The notes beneath the pieces are model-generated. The model was not told the origin of the DNA and did no database searches. It saw only the letters and a list, made by a program, of their open reading frames with translations. Both the position numbers and the translations under genes were made by a program. From Nitratireductor pacificus pht-3B (GTDB taxonomy: Bacteria > Pseudomonadota > Alphaproteobacteria > Rhizobiales > Rhizobiaceae), in contig NZ_AMRM01000023.1 in assembly GCF_000300335.1 (NCBI RefSeq), forward strand, positions 1-55,000: a stretch of DNA of 55,000 nt. Reading direction: 5' to 3'. Below are positions 25,772 through 34,624 of the stretch, in pieces. Numbering within the stretch: the first letter of the stretch is position 1; each line of letters begins with the position of its first letter.

Positions 25772-26938
25772 ATGCGCATCCTGATCGCCGGCGGCGGCCC
25801 CGCCGGCCTGACGCTCGCCGCTTGCCTGCGCGACCGCGGCATCGAGGCCATGGTCATCGAGAAGGCGGAGAGGGAACGCACCGGCGGCTATTCCATCGGC
25901 CTGCACGTTAACGGCTGGAACGTTGCGGAGAGGCTGGGTCTGATCGAAGACCTCAGGGAGAAGGCAATGCCGCTCGGTCCGGCGCATCATTGCGACCGTA
26001 GGGGGCGGAAGCTCTTCTCCTACGACTATCGGACGCTGGCGAAGGCCGCCGACGGCCGCATTCTCGCGATCATGCGCAGCGATTTCCAGGACCTCCTGAC
26101 CCGGAAGGTCGGGCGGGACGTCGAGATACGCTACCGGACAACCCTCGAAAACATTTCCGACGATGGGGACGGCGTCGACGTCACCTTCTCCGACGGACGG
26201 CGCGACCGCTTCGATCTGGTGGTCGGGACGGATGGATATCGCAGCCATCTGCGCGCCCTGGCATTCGGACCGGTGGAACACTTCCTGAGGCCGCTCGGCT
26301 ACCGCGCAAGCGCCTGGCGGGTGCGGCTCGAAAAGCCCCTCGATGCCAGCTTCGTCGGCATGATGGACGTGGACCACCAGGGCGGTCTCTACGACATCGG
26401 CGACGGGACGGCGGCGACGCTTTTCTGCTGGCGCGACAAGAGAACGGAAAGGCTCTCCCCGGCGGAACGCCTCGAGGTGCTCATGGAGCGGTTCGGCGAC
26501 TGGCCCGACCCCGTTCGCTCGGCGCTGCGCTCTCCCATCGACTGGGACCGGGCCTTCTTCGACACCGTATCGCAGATCGAGATGCCCGGATGGTCGAAGG
26601 GCAGGATCGTCCTGCTGGGCGATGCGGCCTGGTGCCTCACATTCCTTGCGGGACAGGGAACCTCCACGGCCATGGCCGGCGCCTACATTCTGGCGTCCGA
26701 GCTCGCCGGCAAGCCGTTCGCCGAGGCCTTCGCGGCCTATGAGGAGCGTCTGCGCCCGCTGGTCGACCGGGTGCAGGCGGTGTCGCGCCGGATCGGCGGA
26801 CATTACATCCCGCAGAGCACCTTGGGGATGCGGATACAGTCCTGGGTTCTTCCCCTCCTGCTCTCGGGGCCGCTGGTGCGCCGGACCACAGCACGCCTCG
26901 GCGCGCCGGAACTGGCGCTCGGCCCCGCCGGAAGCTGA
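25772..26938 (+). CDS. FAD-dependent monooxygenase (PHBH/UbiH family)
   Basis: This 388-residue flavoprotein has the FAD dinucleotide motif AGGGPAGLTLAACLRDRG (start), the DG motif VVGTDGYRSHLRALAFG and the second FAD motif RIVLLGDAAWCLTFLAGQGTSTAM. The usual GDAAH-P is changed to GDAAW-C. The family hydroxylates aromatic or polyketide-like substrates. The ATG at 25772 follows GGGGA. Being third in a siderophore-uptake operon, it may modify the ligand after import, for instance to release iron; that is inference. The C-terminal tail is hydrophobic (WVLPLLLSGPL), suggesting membrane association. Confidence 0.85.
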   Translation: MRILIAGGGPAGLTLAACLRDRGIEAMVIEKAERERTGGYSIGLHVNGWNVAERLGLIEDLREKAMPLGPAHHCDRRGRKLFSYDYRTLAKAADGRILAIMRSDFQDLLTRKVGRDVEIRYRTTLENISDDGDGVDVTFSDGRRDRFDLVVGTDGYRSHLRALAFGPVEHFLRPLGYRASAWRVRLEKPLDASFVGMMDVDHQGGLYDIGDGTAATLFCWRDKRTERLSPAERLEVLMERFGDWPDPVRSALRSPIDWDRAFFDTVSQIEMPGWSKGRIVLLGDAAWCLTFLAGQGTSTAMAGAYILASELAGKPFAEAFAAYEERLRPLVDRVQAVSRRIGGHYIPQSTLGMRIQSWVLPLLLSGPLVRRTTARLGAPELALGPAGS

Positions 26939-26960
26939 CCGCAGGCCGACCGGTGCATTC

Positions 26961-26988
26961 CCTGCTGAAGCGATGTCACTTCGGCGGG
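26961..26988. terminator. Possible hairpin between the converging monooxygenase and glyA genes
   Basis: CCTGCTGAAG and CTTCGGCGGG form a 10-bp stem with two G-U pairs on the plus strand and an 8-base loop. No T run follows, so termination strength is doubtful. It sits 22 bases after the monooxygenase stop. Confidence 0.4.
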
Positions 26989-27025
26989 TAACTCTCCAGG
27001 CGGCCGGCGGTCTCGCAGTGCGAAC

Positions 27026-28270
27026 TCAGTTGCGGAAGGCAGCGAGGGGAAAGCGCCGGCAGAGCGCCCTCACCTCGTCGAGGACGGCCCGCTCGACAGC
27101 GCCGTTGTCCTCTCCATTGGCCGCAAGCCCGTCGAGCACGCGGACCGCCATCCGGCCGACATCGCCGAACTCAGCACGCCCGAAGCCGCGCGTGGTCGCG
27201 GCGGGCGTCCCCAGCCGGATGCCGGAGGTGACGAAAGGCTTCTGCGGATCGAACGGGATGCCGTTCTTGTTGCAGGTCAGCCCGGCGCGTTCCAGAGCCT
27301 CCTCCGCGTCGCGCCCGGTAACGCCCTTGGCGCGCAGATCGACAAGGACGAGATGCGTGTCGGTGCCGCCCGAAACCAGCGAGAGCCCGCCATCCATCAG
27401 GGCTTCGCCAAGTGCTTCCGCATTCTCGACGACGCTTTCGGCATAGCTGCGGAACCCTGGCGCCAGCGCTTCGCCGAAAGCCACGGCCTTGGCCGCCACA
27501 ACATGCATCAGGGGCCCGCCCTGCAGGCCCGGGAAGACCGCCGAGTTGAACTTCTTCGCGAGGTCGCCGTCATTGGTGAGGATGAGGCCGCCGCGCGGCC
27601 CCCGCAGCGTCTTGTGCGTCGTCGACGTGACCACATGCGCGTGGGGAAACGGGCTGGGATGGACGCCTGCCGCCACGAGGCCGGCGATATGCGCCATGTC
27701 CACCATCAGCCAGGCCCCGACCTCGTCGGCGATCGACCGGAACGCCTCGAAATCGATATGGCGCGGATAGGCCGATCCGCCTGCGATGATCAGCTTCGGG
27801 CGATGGGCGAGCGCCGCCTCGCGCACCGCATCCATGTCGATCCGGTGATCGCTTTCGCGAACGCCGTAGTGAACCGGCCGGAACCACTTGCCCGAAAGCG
27901 CCACCGGCGCGCCATGGGTCAGGTGCCCGCCATGGGCGAGCGACATGCTGAGAAAGGTATCGCCCGGCTGGAGCAGCGCGAAGAACACCGCCGTGTTGGC
28001 CTGCGCGCCGGAATGCGCCTGGACATTGGCGAATGTGCAGCCGAACAGCGCGCAGGCACGCTCTATCGCCGCCTGCTCCACCTCGTCCACCACGGTGCAG
28101 CCGCCATAGTAGCGCCGGCCCGGATAGCCTTCCGCATATTTGTTGGTGAGTACGGAACCCTGCGCCCTCAGCACATTGGCCGAGACGATGTTTTCCGATG
28201 CGATGAGTTCGATCTGGCCATCCTGGCGCTGGTACTCGCGCTCGATGGCGTCAAAGACGGGGTCGTTCAT
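27026..28270 (-). CDS. glyA: Serine hydroxymethyltransferase
   Basis: This PLP enzyme interconverts serine and glycine with tetrahydrofolate. It is 414 residues, the family length. Visible are [27 protein letters not shown], the PLP-lysine motif [16 protein letters not shown] and [12 protein letters not shown]. The ATG at 28270 ([12 protein letters not shown]) has GAGGAG upstream; earlier in-frame Met codons to 28324 lack support. A tandem glycine riboswitch lies upstream on the same strand, so expression should respond to glycine. The organism may carry another glyA for housekeeping; that is not visible here. Confidence 0.95.
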   Translation of the reverse strand: MNDPVFDAIEREYQRQDGQIELIASENIVSANVLRAQGSVLTNKYAEGYPGRRYYGGCTVVDEVEQAAIERACALFGCTFANVQAHSGAQANTAVFFALLQPGDTFLSMSLAHGGHLTHGAPVALSGKWFRPVHYGVRESDHRIDMDAVREAALAHRPKLIIAGGSAYPRHIDFEAFRSIADEVGAWLMVDMAHIAGLVAAGVHPSPFPHAHVVTSTTHKTLRGPRGGLILTNDGDLAKKFNSAVFPGLQGGPLMHVVAAKAVAFGEALAPGFRSYAESVVENAEALGEALMDGGLSLVSGGTDTHLVLVDLRAKGVTGRDAEEALERAGLTCNKNGIPFDPQKPFVTSGIRLGTPAATTRGFGRAEFGDVGRMAVRVLDGLAANGEDNGAVERAVLDEVRALCRRFPLAAFRN

Positions 28271-28310
28271 GAATTGCTCCTCAGGCATGGCATGCCCGCC
28301 GGCAATCCGG

Positions 28311-28331
28311 TCCCGTGACATCACGGGGACG
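28311..28331 (-). promoter_or_regulatory. Stable hairpin between glycine riboswitch and glyA
   Basis: GTCCC-GTGA and TCAC-GGGGAC arms pair with one bulge. The hairpin lies between the second aptamer and the glyA ribosome binding site and could be part of the expression platform. There is no T run, so it does not look like an intrinsic terminator. Confidence 0.35.
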
Positions 28332-28384
28332 AAACCTCATCGGGAGGGATCACGGGCGGGGCACGCGGTTTTTCTTGCTTTGAT

Positions 28385-28550
28385 GCCCCATCTGTCTTGG
28401 CGCCTGAGAGTATTATCCCGTCGGCGGAACACCTCCGAAGCGGCGGCGCTCTCTCTCCAGATGTAGAAATGTCGCGGGAAGGTCCTTTTGCCTGAGAGTT
28501 TCCGGGGCGGTTGCTCCTTCGGCGCCGGCTCTGCCGGCCTCTCCCTTCCG
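28385..28550 (-). ncRNA. Tandem glycine riboswitch upstream of glyA
   Basis: On the minus strand two aptamers are recognisable. Aptamer 1 (about 28546-28481) begins GGGAGAG, contains GCCGAAGGAGCAA and ends CTCTCAGGCAAAAGGACC. Aptamer 2 (about 28460-28391) begins GGAGAGAG, contains TTCGGAGG and ends CTCTCAGGCGCCAAGACAG. These are the conserved glycine-riboswitch cores, with a linker of about 20 bases. The tandem form and its place before a glycine-metabolism gene are classical. Whether glycine turns glyA on or off cannot be read from the platform. Confidence 0.9.
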
Positions 28551-28601
28551 CACGTCTTTCGGTGGTTGTCTCTTCCTCCCTGAATGATCGGACGGGCCGA
28601 T

Positions 28602-29276
28602 TTAAGCGGATACGAAGAAATCCCGCAACTCCCGCAGCTCGACGACGTGGCAATAGATCATGTTGATGATCGCGAGCTCGTGCCGGTGCAGCTCCATGGT
28701 TGCCGCCGCGCAGCAATCCTCGACCACGACGACGCCAAAACTCTCGTCCGCCAGGCTGCGCACGGTGGAGGACACGCACTGGTCGGTGAAGATCCCGGTG
28801 CAGATGACGTCGCGTATGCCCATGTTGCGCAGCATCAGCCGCAGGTTGGTGCCGGTAAGCGCGCTGTCGGTGGTCTTGAGAACCTGTATCTCGTCGTCCC
28901 GCGGCGCGAGTTCGGGAACCACCTGGCTGTCGGCGCGGTCCTTCGGCAGGAGAAGATAGTTGAAGCCCGGTTTCTTCTGGCTCAGCGAGCGGTCGCGACC
29001 GTCGGGCTTGTGGCAGGCGATGCGGGCGAAGATCACCTCGACGCCCCTTTGCCGGCAATCCGCGATCAGCCGGGCATTGTTGGGAATGACCGTCTCGCGC
29101 ATGCGGCTGTAGAAGGGTTCCCAGCGACGGGTCTCCTCCTCGGTCTCCTTCGGTTCCAGATAGGTGTTCTGGACATCGATCACCAGGAGCGCGGTGCTGG
29201 CGGGGTCGAGGCGGATGTCTTCCGGCTCCTCCGCATTGGCGTAGTAGAAAGAGCGGTGGGCGGTTTTCCAGCTCAT
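28602..29276 (-). CDS. Isochorismatase-family cysteine hydrolase
   Basis: This 224-residue amidase-type hydrolase has its triad visible: Asp in ALLVIDVQNTYLEP, Lys in IQVLKTTDSALTG and Cys in CTGIFTDQCVSST. The ATG at 29276 (MSWKTAHRSFYYANAEEPED) has AAGG upstream; the longer frame to 29345 runs through the terminator hairpin and is rejected. It follows the peptide-type binding protein and is probably a lower-level readthrough partner of it. It may cleave an amide or carbamoyl bond in the imported compound. Confidence 0.85.
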   Translation of the reverse strand: MSWKTAHRSFYYANAEEPEDIRLDPASTALLVIDVQNTYLEPKETEEETRRWEPFYSRMRETVIPNNARLIADCRQRGVEVIFARIACHKPDGRDRSLSQKKPGFNYLLLPKDRADSQVVPELAPRDDEIQVLKTTDSALTGTNLRLMLRNMGIRDVICTGIFTDQCVSSTVRSLADESFGVVVVEDCCAAATMELHRHELAIINMIYCHVVELRELRDFFVSA

Positions 29277-29308
29277 GCACCTTGTCCGTTGAAAACGTCC
29301 GAACGCAT

Positions 29309-29336
29309 AAAAAGGGGCGGCCCTTGGCGGCCGCCC
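29309..29336 (-). terminator. Intrinsic terminator/attenuator after the binding-protein gene
   Basis: An 8-bp all-G/C stem (GGGCGGCC/GGCCGCCC, 29315-29336, 6-base loop) is followed on the minus strand by CTTTTT. It lies just after the stop of the family-5 binding protein and before the isochorismatase-like gene. It would give much more binding-protein mRNA than hydrolase mRNA. Confidence 0.8.
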
Positions 29337-29344
29337 ACCGGTCA

Positions 29345-30853
29345 TCAGTCGACCGAAATCTCATGCAGCGGGAAGATGCCCATCGGGTTCTGGTAAAACC
29401 CTTCGACGCCCTTCCGGCTGATGTTGGAGAAGGGGCTGTAGAAGAGGTCCACCCAGTGAACGTCCTCCTTCACCTTCGCCTGAATGTCGTAATACATCTG
29501 GCGGCGGGTATCCTCGTCCAGTTCGGCGCGGGCCTTCTTCACCAGCTCCGTGACTTCCGGATTCTCGTACCGCGAGAAGTAGCTCTTGTTCTCGTCGGCG
29601 CCCACCGTGAAGGCGACCTTCTGGTCCGGGTCGAGCACGTCGTAGGTCCAGTAGACCACCGCGAGATCGTAATCGCCTTCGACCAGGCGGCCCCATGTCT
29701 GGCCGGGATCGAGCTTGCGGATGTTCACCTTCAGCCCGATCGCGGCAAGCTGCTGCTGGATCATCACGGCGATCTGTTCGTTCGCCTTGTTTCCGGCTGC
29801 GCCGTTGAAGGTCAGTTCGGCGCCCTCCGCACCGGCCGCCTTGATGAGTTCCTTGGCCTTCTCCGGGTCATAGGGCAGGTTCTTGTTGTCCGCATAGTAG
29901 AACATGGTTCCGGCAGGCATGAGCGAGTTCGCCACCTGCGCCTTGCCGAAGGTCACCACCTGGGTGATCGCATCGAGGTTGAGCGCCATGTTGATGGCCT
30001 GCCGCACCTCCTTCTTGGCCAGGACCGGGTTCTCGTGGTTCATGAGAAGCGAGTCCTCGCGGGTCGACGGGTCGAGATGGACGCTGACCGCCGCATCCTG
30101 CTCGAGCGAAGGAATGAGCGAGAAGGGAATCATGATCGCCGCGTCGAGTTCGCCGGCGCGCACCTTCAGGACACGCGTGTTGTCATCCGGGATCACGTGC
30201 CACTCGACGCGATCCACCTTCGAGATGGCGCCGCCATAATAGTGCTCGTTCGGCTCCAGGGCGAGCATCTCGCCGCGCCGCCATTCCACCACCTTGTAGA
30301 TACCGGCCGTGACGGGGCTGGTGCCATAACCTTCCTCGTCCGCCTCGATGGCATGCTTGGGGACGATCGAGGCGGCGGCCATGGAAAGGGACGGCAGGAA
30401 GGCCGCGGACGGCTCGCTGAGCGTGATGCGGATCTGCCTGTCGTCGAGGGCTTCCACGCTCTCCATGATGGCGAAGACGCTGCGCATGGCCGATTCTTGA
30501 TGATCGCGCAGGCGCGTGAGGCTGAACACCGCGTCCTCGGCCGTGACCGGGGAGCCATCGGAGAACTTGGCCCGCTTCAGCGTGAACGTATAGACCTTCT
30601 GGTCGTCGGACACGCCGTAGTCCTCGGCCAGGTCGAGCTCCACCCCGTCGCCCTCGCGGTTCGAGCGCAGCAGGAAGGCATGGATGTTGTTGTCGATCCA
30701 GATATCGACATTCTGGCTGGTCTTGATGGGATCGAGCGTCGTGGAGTCTTCGTTGCGGCCGATGCGCAACACATTGTCGGCTGCCGCCTGTTCTATTCCC
30801 ATTGTCAGAACAAGCGCCAATGCAACCAGCATTTGGCGAAGGGAATGCTTCAT
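29345..30853 (-). CDS. ABC transporter substrate-binding protein, family 5 (peptide/opine type)
   Basis: This 502-residue periplasmic binding protein has a signal peptide MKHSLRQMLVALALVLTMG...QAAA cut before DNVLRIG. The SBP_bac_5 pattern is clear (TLDPIKTSQNVDIWIDNNIH, FTLKRAKFSDGSPVTAEDAVFSL, TAGIYKVVEWRRGEML). The ATG at 30853 has GGGAGGAG. The four transporter genes it should serve are about 1 kb further on in a separate transcript (31807-35559). Both transcripts have related palindromes at their promoters. Divergent from the IclR regulator. Confidence 0.92.
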   Translation of the reverse strand: MKHSLRQMLVALALVLTMGIEQAAADNVLRIGRNEDSTTLDPIKTSQNVDIWIDNNIHAFLLRSNREGDGVELDLAEDYGVSDDQKVYTFTLKRAKFSDGSPVTAEDAVFSLTRLRDHQESAMRSVFAIMESVEALDDRQIRITLSEPSAAFLPSLSMAAASIVPKHAIEADEEGYGTSPVTAGIYKVVEWRRGEMLALEPNEHYYGGAISKVDRVEWHVIPDDNTRVLKVRAGELDAAIMIPFSLIPSLEQDAAVSVHLDPSTREDSLLMNHENPVLAKKEVRQAINMALNLDAITQVVTFGKAQVANSLMPAGTMFYYADNKNLPYDPEKAKELIKAAGAEGAELTFNGAAGNKANEQIAVMIQQQLAAIGLKVNIRKLDPGQTWGRLVEGDYDLAVVYWTYDVLDPDQKVAFTVGADENKSYFSRYENPEVTELVKKARAELDEDTRRQMYYDIQAKVKEDVHWVDLFYSPFSNISRKGVEGFYQNPMGIFPLHEISVD

Positions 30854-30910
30854 GGTTTGTCTCCTCCCTGTGGGCAAACACATCTGGACATAGCGTCCCG
30901 AAACAGCTAA

Positions 30911-30927
30911 ATATTGCATAGCAATAT
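30911..30927. promoter_or_regulatory. Palindromic operator candidate for the IclR regulator
   Basis: A perfect 7-bp inverted repeat with 3-base centre, ATATTGC-ATA-GCAATAT, lies in the gap between the binding-protein gene and the IclR gene. A near-copy of its 13-base core (one mismatch, reverse complement) is at 36476-36488 before the second transporter transcript. The pairing suggests one regulator for both. Confidence 0.65.
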
Positions 30928-30969
30928 GAGTAACCGCTTTGCAGTTTTAAATAACACAGGTTGAACCCG

Positions 30970-31806
30970 ATGGGAATATTTCATGCGAAACCGCCGGAAT
31001 TGCCTCTGGCGACCATGGACGCCGAAGGCGAGCGCGACCCGTTGTTCGTGGGCTCGGTGGCAAAGGCGCTGCGCGTCCTGCAGGCCTTCCGCGAAGCCGA
31101 CCGGGAGTTGAGCCTGGCCGAGATATCCGACCTCAGCGGCCTCGGCCGCAGCGCCGCTCAGCGCTTCTGTCACACGCTGCTCCTTCTCGGCTATCTGGAG
31201 AAGGATCCGCGCAGCCGGCACCTGCGGCTCTCCGCGCGGGTCCTCGATCTGGCCTATTCCTTCCTGTCCAGCAATCCGTTTCTGGCCGTTGCGTCGCGCT
31301 TCGTCCTGGCCGCCCACGAGGCGAGCGGCCATGCCTTCAATCTCGGCCAGCCGATCGACGCCGACATGATGTATGTCGTGCGTCTTCCCAGCCTTCATGC
31401 GGCGATCACCAGCCCGCTGGTGGGCGGACGCGCGCCGATGTACTGCACCGCCAGCGGCCGCTCGTATCTTTCGGCCCTGCCCGGTGAGGAGTCAGACTTC
31501 CTGATCGAGCACTCCACCCTCGATGCCATCACGCCGCACACCATGACCGACCGGGGCGCGATCCGGGCGCGGCTCGATGTCATCCGCGAGAAGGGATACG
31601 AGGTGGCCAACCAGGAATGCGTGATGGGCGAGCTCACCGTGGCGTCCCCGGTGCTCGGCCGCGGCCGCCAGGCGCTCGGCTCCGTCAACCTCTGCGTGAC
31701 CACCCGGGAATGGACCATCGAGCGCGTGGAGGAGGAACTGTCGCCGATCATCACGCAGCTCGCCAACGAGATCTCGCGCGCGCTCGGAGCCTCCCCCTCG
31801 GCCTGA
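30970..31806 (+). CDS. IclR-family transcriptional regulator
   Basis: The protein has an N-terminal winged helix (VGSVAKALRVLQAFREADRELSLAEISDLSG...SAAQRFCHTLLLLGYLEKD). A C-terminal IclR effector domain follows (MYCTASGRSYLSALPGEE, ...GELTVASPVLGRGRQALGSV). It is 278 residues from the ATG at 30970; a TTG at 30961 is the alternative. It is convergent with the transporter ATPase gene, sharing no intergenic base, and divergent from the binding-protein gene. It probably controls the whole transport locus through the palindromes at 30911 and 36476. Confidence 0.88.
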   Translation: MGIFHAKPPELPLATMDAEGERDPLFVGSVAKALRVLQAFREADRELSLAEISDLSGLGRSAAQRFCHTLLLLGYLEKDPRSRHLRLSARVLDLAYSFLSSNPFLAVASRFVLAAHEASGHAFNLGQPIDADMMYVVRLPSLHAAITSPLVGGRAPMYCTASGRSYLSALPGEESDFLIEHSTLDAITPHTMTDRGAIRARLDVIREKGYEVANQECVMGELTVASPVLGRGRQALGSVNLCVTTREWTIERVEEELSPIITQLANEISRALGASPSA

Positions 31807-32790
31807 TCAGGGGTAGAGGAGGCACGCGCAGTCATGCGAGGTCCCCACGCCGCGCCTTTCGGGCACCACCGTCCGGCATTCAGACATCGCCTTCGCACAG
31901 CGCGGATGAAACGCACAGCCCGGCGGCAGCGACAGCGGGCTTGGCGGCTCGCCGGCCAGCAGGCTGCCGTCCCTGATCGAGCTCCCATCCATCGTTGGCC
32001 GTGCTGAGAGCAGGGCCTGGGTATAGGGGTGGCGCGGATTGGCGAAGACCTCCTCCGTCGGTCCGTACTCGACGATCCGCCCCAGATACATGACGGCGAG
32101 GCTGGCGCAGACGTGGCGGACCACGGAAAGATCGTGGGAGATGAAGATCATCGCCAGATTGCGCTGTTCCTTGAGGTCGATCAGCAGGTTGAGAATCTGC
32201 GCCTGGATCGAGACATCGAGCGCGGAAACGGACTCGTCGGCGATGATGACCTCCGGCTCCACCGCCAGCGCCCGCGCAATGCCCACGCGCTGGCACTGCC
32301 CACCGCTCAGCTGACGCGGCTTGCGATGGACGAAGTCCTGGCTGAGCCCCACCGTCTCCAGAAGCGCAAGCACCCGCTCCATGCGCTGCTCCGGCGCGCA
32401 CAGGCCGTGAACCTTCAGGACTTCCGAAAGCGTCTCGCCCACCGTCAGGCGGGGATTGAGGGAAGCATAGGGATCCTGAAACACGATCTGGGCGGACCGC
32501 CTGAACGAGAGCAGCGCATTCCCCTGCAGGGGACCGACGGCGGCGCCACGGTAGAAGACCTCGCCCTTCTGGTAATCGACGAGCCGCAGGATGGCGCGTC
32601 CGAGCGTGGTCTTGCCGCAGCCCGATTCGCCCACCAGCCCCAGCGTCTCGCCCCGCTCCAGGGACAGGGAGATGTTCTGGACGGCCTGCACGGCGCGCGG
32701 CGCGGCTCCGCGGACGACATCCGTCAGGGATCGCTGCTGGCGGAAGGACACGGTCATGCCGCGTATGTCGAGTAACGGTCCTTCGCTCAT
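31807..32790 (-). CDS. Peptide/opine ABC transporter ATP-binding protein, DppF/OppF type
   Basis: The 327-residue ATPase has Walker A GLVGESGCGKTT, signature LSGGQCQRVGIARAL, Walker B PEVIIADESVSALD and the oligopeptide-type C-terminal extension (CAFHPRCAKAMSECR, with the Cys pattern of the family). The ATG at 32790 overlaps the stop of the partner ATPase (ATGA). It is the last gene of a five-gene transcript beginning with the alpha/beta hydrolase. The stop abuts the converging IclR stop. Confidence 0.92.
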   Translation of the reverse strand: MSEGPLLDIRGMTVSFRQQRSLTDVVRGAAPRAVQAVQNISLSLERGETLGLVGESGCGKTTLGRAILRLVDYQKGEVFYRGAAVGPLQGNALLSFRRSAQIVFQDPYASLNPRLTVGETLSEVLKVHGLCAPEQRMERVLALLETVGLSQDFVHRKPRQLSGGQCQRVGIARALAVEPEVIIADESVSALDVSIQAQILNLLIDLKEQRNLAMIFISHDLSVVRHVCASLAVMYLGRIVEYGPTEEVFANPRHPYTQALLSARPTMDGSSIRDGSLLAGEPPSPLSLPPGCAFHPRCAKAMSECRTVVPERRGVGTSHDCACLLYP

Positions 32791-33767
32791 ACGGCCAGTT
32801 TCTCCCAATGGTGGCAACCGCTGGCCCGCCCGGGCGCCACGGTCGCCAGGACCGGCGCCCGCTCCCGGCATTCATCGTCGGCCATGGAGCATCGCGTGAC
32901 GAAGCGGCATCCGGCGGGCCAGGCATGCGGTGCGGGCGGACTGCCCGGAATGGCCGGCAGGCGCTCCCCGGCAACGGTCATCTCGGGCTGCGAGGCGAGA
33001 AGCGACTGCGTGTAGGGATGCAGCGGGCGCCTGAGCAGTTCCCCTGCCCGCGCCGTCTCGGCCACCTTGCCGCCATACATCACCGTCACCGTGTCGCAGG
33101 TCTGCGCGACCACGGCGAGATCGTGGGTCACCAGCAGGATCGAAAGACCCAGACTGTCGCGCAGATCCATCAGCAGGCGCAGGATCTGCGCCTGAATGGT
33201 GACGTCGAGCGCCGTGGTCGGCTCGTCGGCGATGAGGATGCGCGGACGGCAGGCGAGCGCAGCGGCGATCATGGCCCGCTGCTTCATGCCGCCGGAGAAC
33301 TCATGCGGATAGTTTTCCACGCGGCGCAGCGGATCCGGTATCCCCACCTGGCGCAGCAGTTCCACCGCTTCCTGCCGCGCTTCCTGCCGGCTGGCGCCAT
33401 TGCGCTGACGAAACACCTCGCCGATCTGGTCGCCGATGGTCATGACGGGATCGAGGCAAGCCGAGGGATTCTGGAAGATCATGCCGATCCCGTGGCCGCG
33501 CACCGTCCGCATGCGGGCTTCGTCGAGCGCGGTCAGTTCTTCGCCATCCAGCCTGATGCTGCCCCTGGTGACATTCACGCCGGACGGCAGGAGACCGATG
33601 ATGGCGCGACAGGTGAGCGACTTGCCCGAACCGCTCTCGCCGACGATGCCCTGGATCGACCCTTCCTCCAGCGCAAGCGAAACGTCCTCCACGAGACGGA
33701 GCGCCGTCGCGCCGCGTCGCGCGCCGAGATCGAGGCCGGAGACGGTCAGGAGCGGAGCGGCGCTCAT
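32787..33767 (-). CDS. Peptide/opine ABC transporter ATP-binding protein, DppD/OppD type
   Basis: The 326-residue ATPase has Walker A IVGESGSGKSLT, signature FSGGMKQRAMIAAAL, Walker B PRILIADEPTTALD and the family C-terminal Cys region (CRFVTRCSMADDECRE). The ATG at 33767 overlaps the stop of the permease upstream (ATGA). The frame stays open far 5' only as a shadow of the permease gene. Confidence 0.92.
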   Translation of the reverse strand: MSAAPLLTVSGLDLGARRGATALRLVEDVSLALEEGSIQGIVGESGSGKSLTCRAIIGLLPSGVNVTRGSIRLDGEELTALDEARMRTVRGHGIGMIFQNPSACLDPVMTIGDQIGEVFRQRNGASRQEARQEAVELLRQVGIPDPLRRVENYPHEFSGGMKQRAMIAAALACRPRILIADEPTTALDVTIQAQILRLLMDLRDSLGLSILLVTHDLAVVAQTCDTVTVMYGGKVAETARAGELLRRPLHPYTQSLLASQPEMTVAGERLPAIPGSPPAPHAWPAGCRFVTRCSMADDECRERAPVLATVAPGRASGCHHWEKLAV

Positions 33768-34624
33768 GGATCCACATCCAGCTGTTCGGCCAGCCCGTCG
33801 GCCAGCAGGCTGAAGCCCAGCGCCATCAGGACGATGGCGACACCGGGGAAGGCCGGGATCCACCAGGCCGTCGTGATGAAGGTCTGGCCCTCGGCGATCA
33901 TCACGCCCCATTCGGCCGTCGGGGGCTGCACGCCCATGCCGAGATAGCTCACGGACGCGCCGGCGAGGAGCACCAGCACCACGTCCGACATGGAGAACAC
34001 GATCGACGCGACGAGCGCGTTGGGCAGGATATGGCGCAGCATGATGCGCATGTCCCCATAGCCGAGCGCGCGCGCCGCCATCACGAAATCCGAGGATTTG
34101 AGGACAAGCACCTGCGAGCGCACGAGCCGCGCATAGGACACCCACCCGACCAGCGTGATGGCGATATAGAAGCTGTAGAGGCCTGGCCCCAGCACGGCGA
34201 TGATCGCCATCAGCAGGATCAGCCAGGGAAAGGCCAGCATGATGTCCAGCAGGCGCATCAGCACCATGTCGATCACGCCGCCGAAATAGCCCGCGATCAG
34301 CCCGATGAAGGTGCCGAGGACGAACGGCAGCACGACGCCCAGCACGCCGATCTGGAGATCGACGATCGTCGCGTGGATGATGCGCGAGAGAATGTCGCGC
34401 CCGAACATGTCGGTCCCGAGCCAGTGGGTCGCGGAGGGCGGCGAAAGCACCGCGCCATAGTCGTGCACGTTCGGGTCGTAGGGAGCGATCCATGGCGCCG
34501 CGAAGGCGATCACCACCCAGAAGGCCACCATCAGGATGCCCGCCATGAGAACCGGCTTGGGCGAGCCGACCCGCCGACTGATGAAGCCGCGGGTACGGGA
34601 GAGTGCCGGAACCGCCCCGGTCAT
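33764..34624 (-). CDS. Peptide/opine ABC transporter permease, DppC/OppC type
   Basis: This 286-residue inner-membrane permease has the DppC opening (helix ILMVAFWVVIAFAAPWIAPYDP, then HWLGTDMFGRDILSRII) and the EAA loop (FVMAARALGYGDMRIMLRHILPN). About six helices are visible. The ATG at 34624 overlaps the stop of the DppB-type permease. Confidence 0.92.
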   Translation of the reverse strand: MTGAVPALSRTRGFISRRVGSPKPVLMAGILMVAFWVVIAFAAPWIAPYDPNVHDYGAVLSPPSATHWLGTDMFGRDILSRIIHATIVDLQIGVLGVVLPFVLGTFIGLIAGYFGGVIDMVLMRLLDIMLAFPWLILLMAIIAVLGPGLYSFYIAITLVGWVSYARLVRSQVLVLKSSDFVMAARALGYGDMRIMLRHILPNALVASIVFSMSDVVLVLLAGASVSYLGMGVQPPTAEWGVMIAEGQTFITTAWWIPAFPGVAIVLMALGFSLLADGLAEQLDVDP

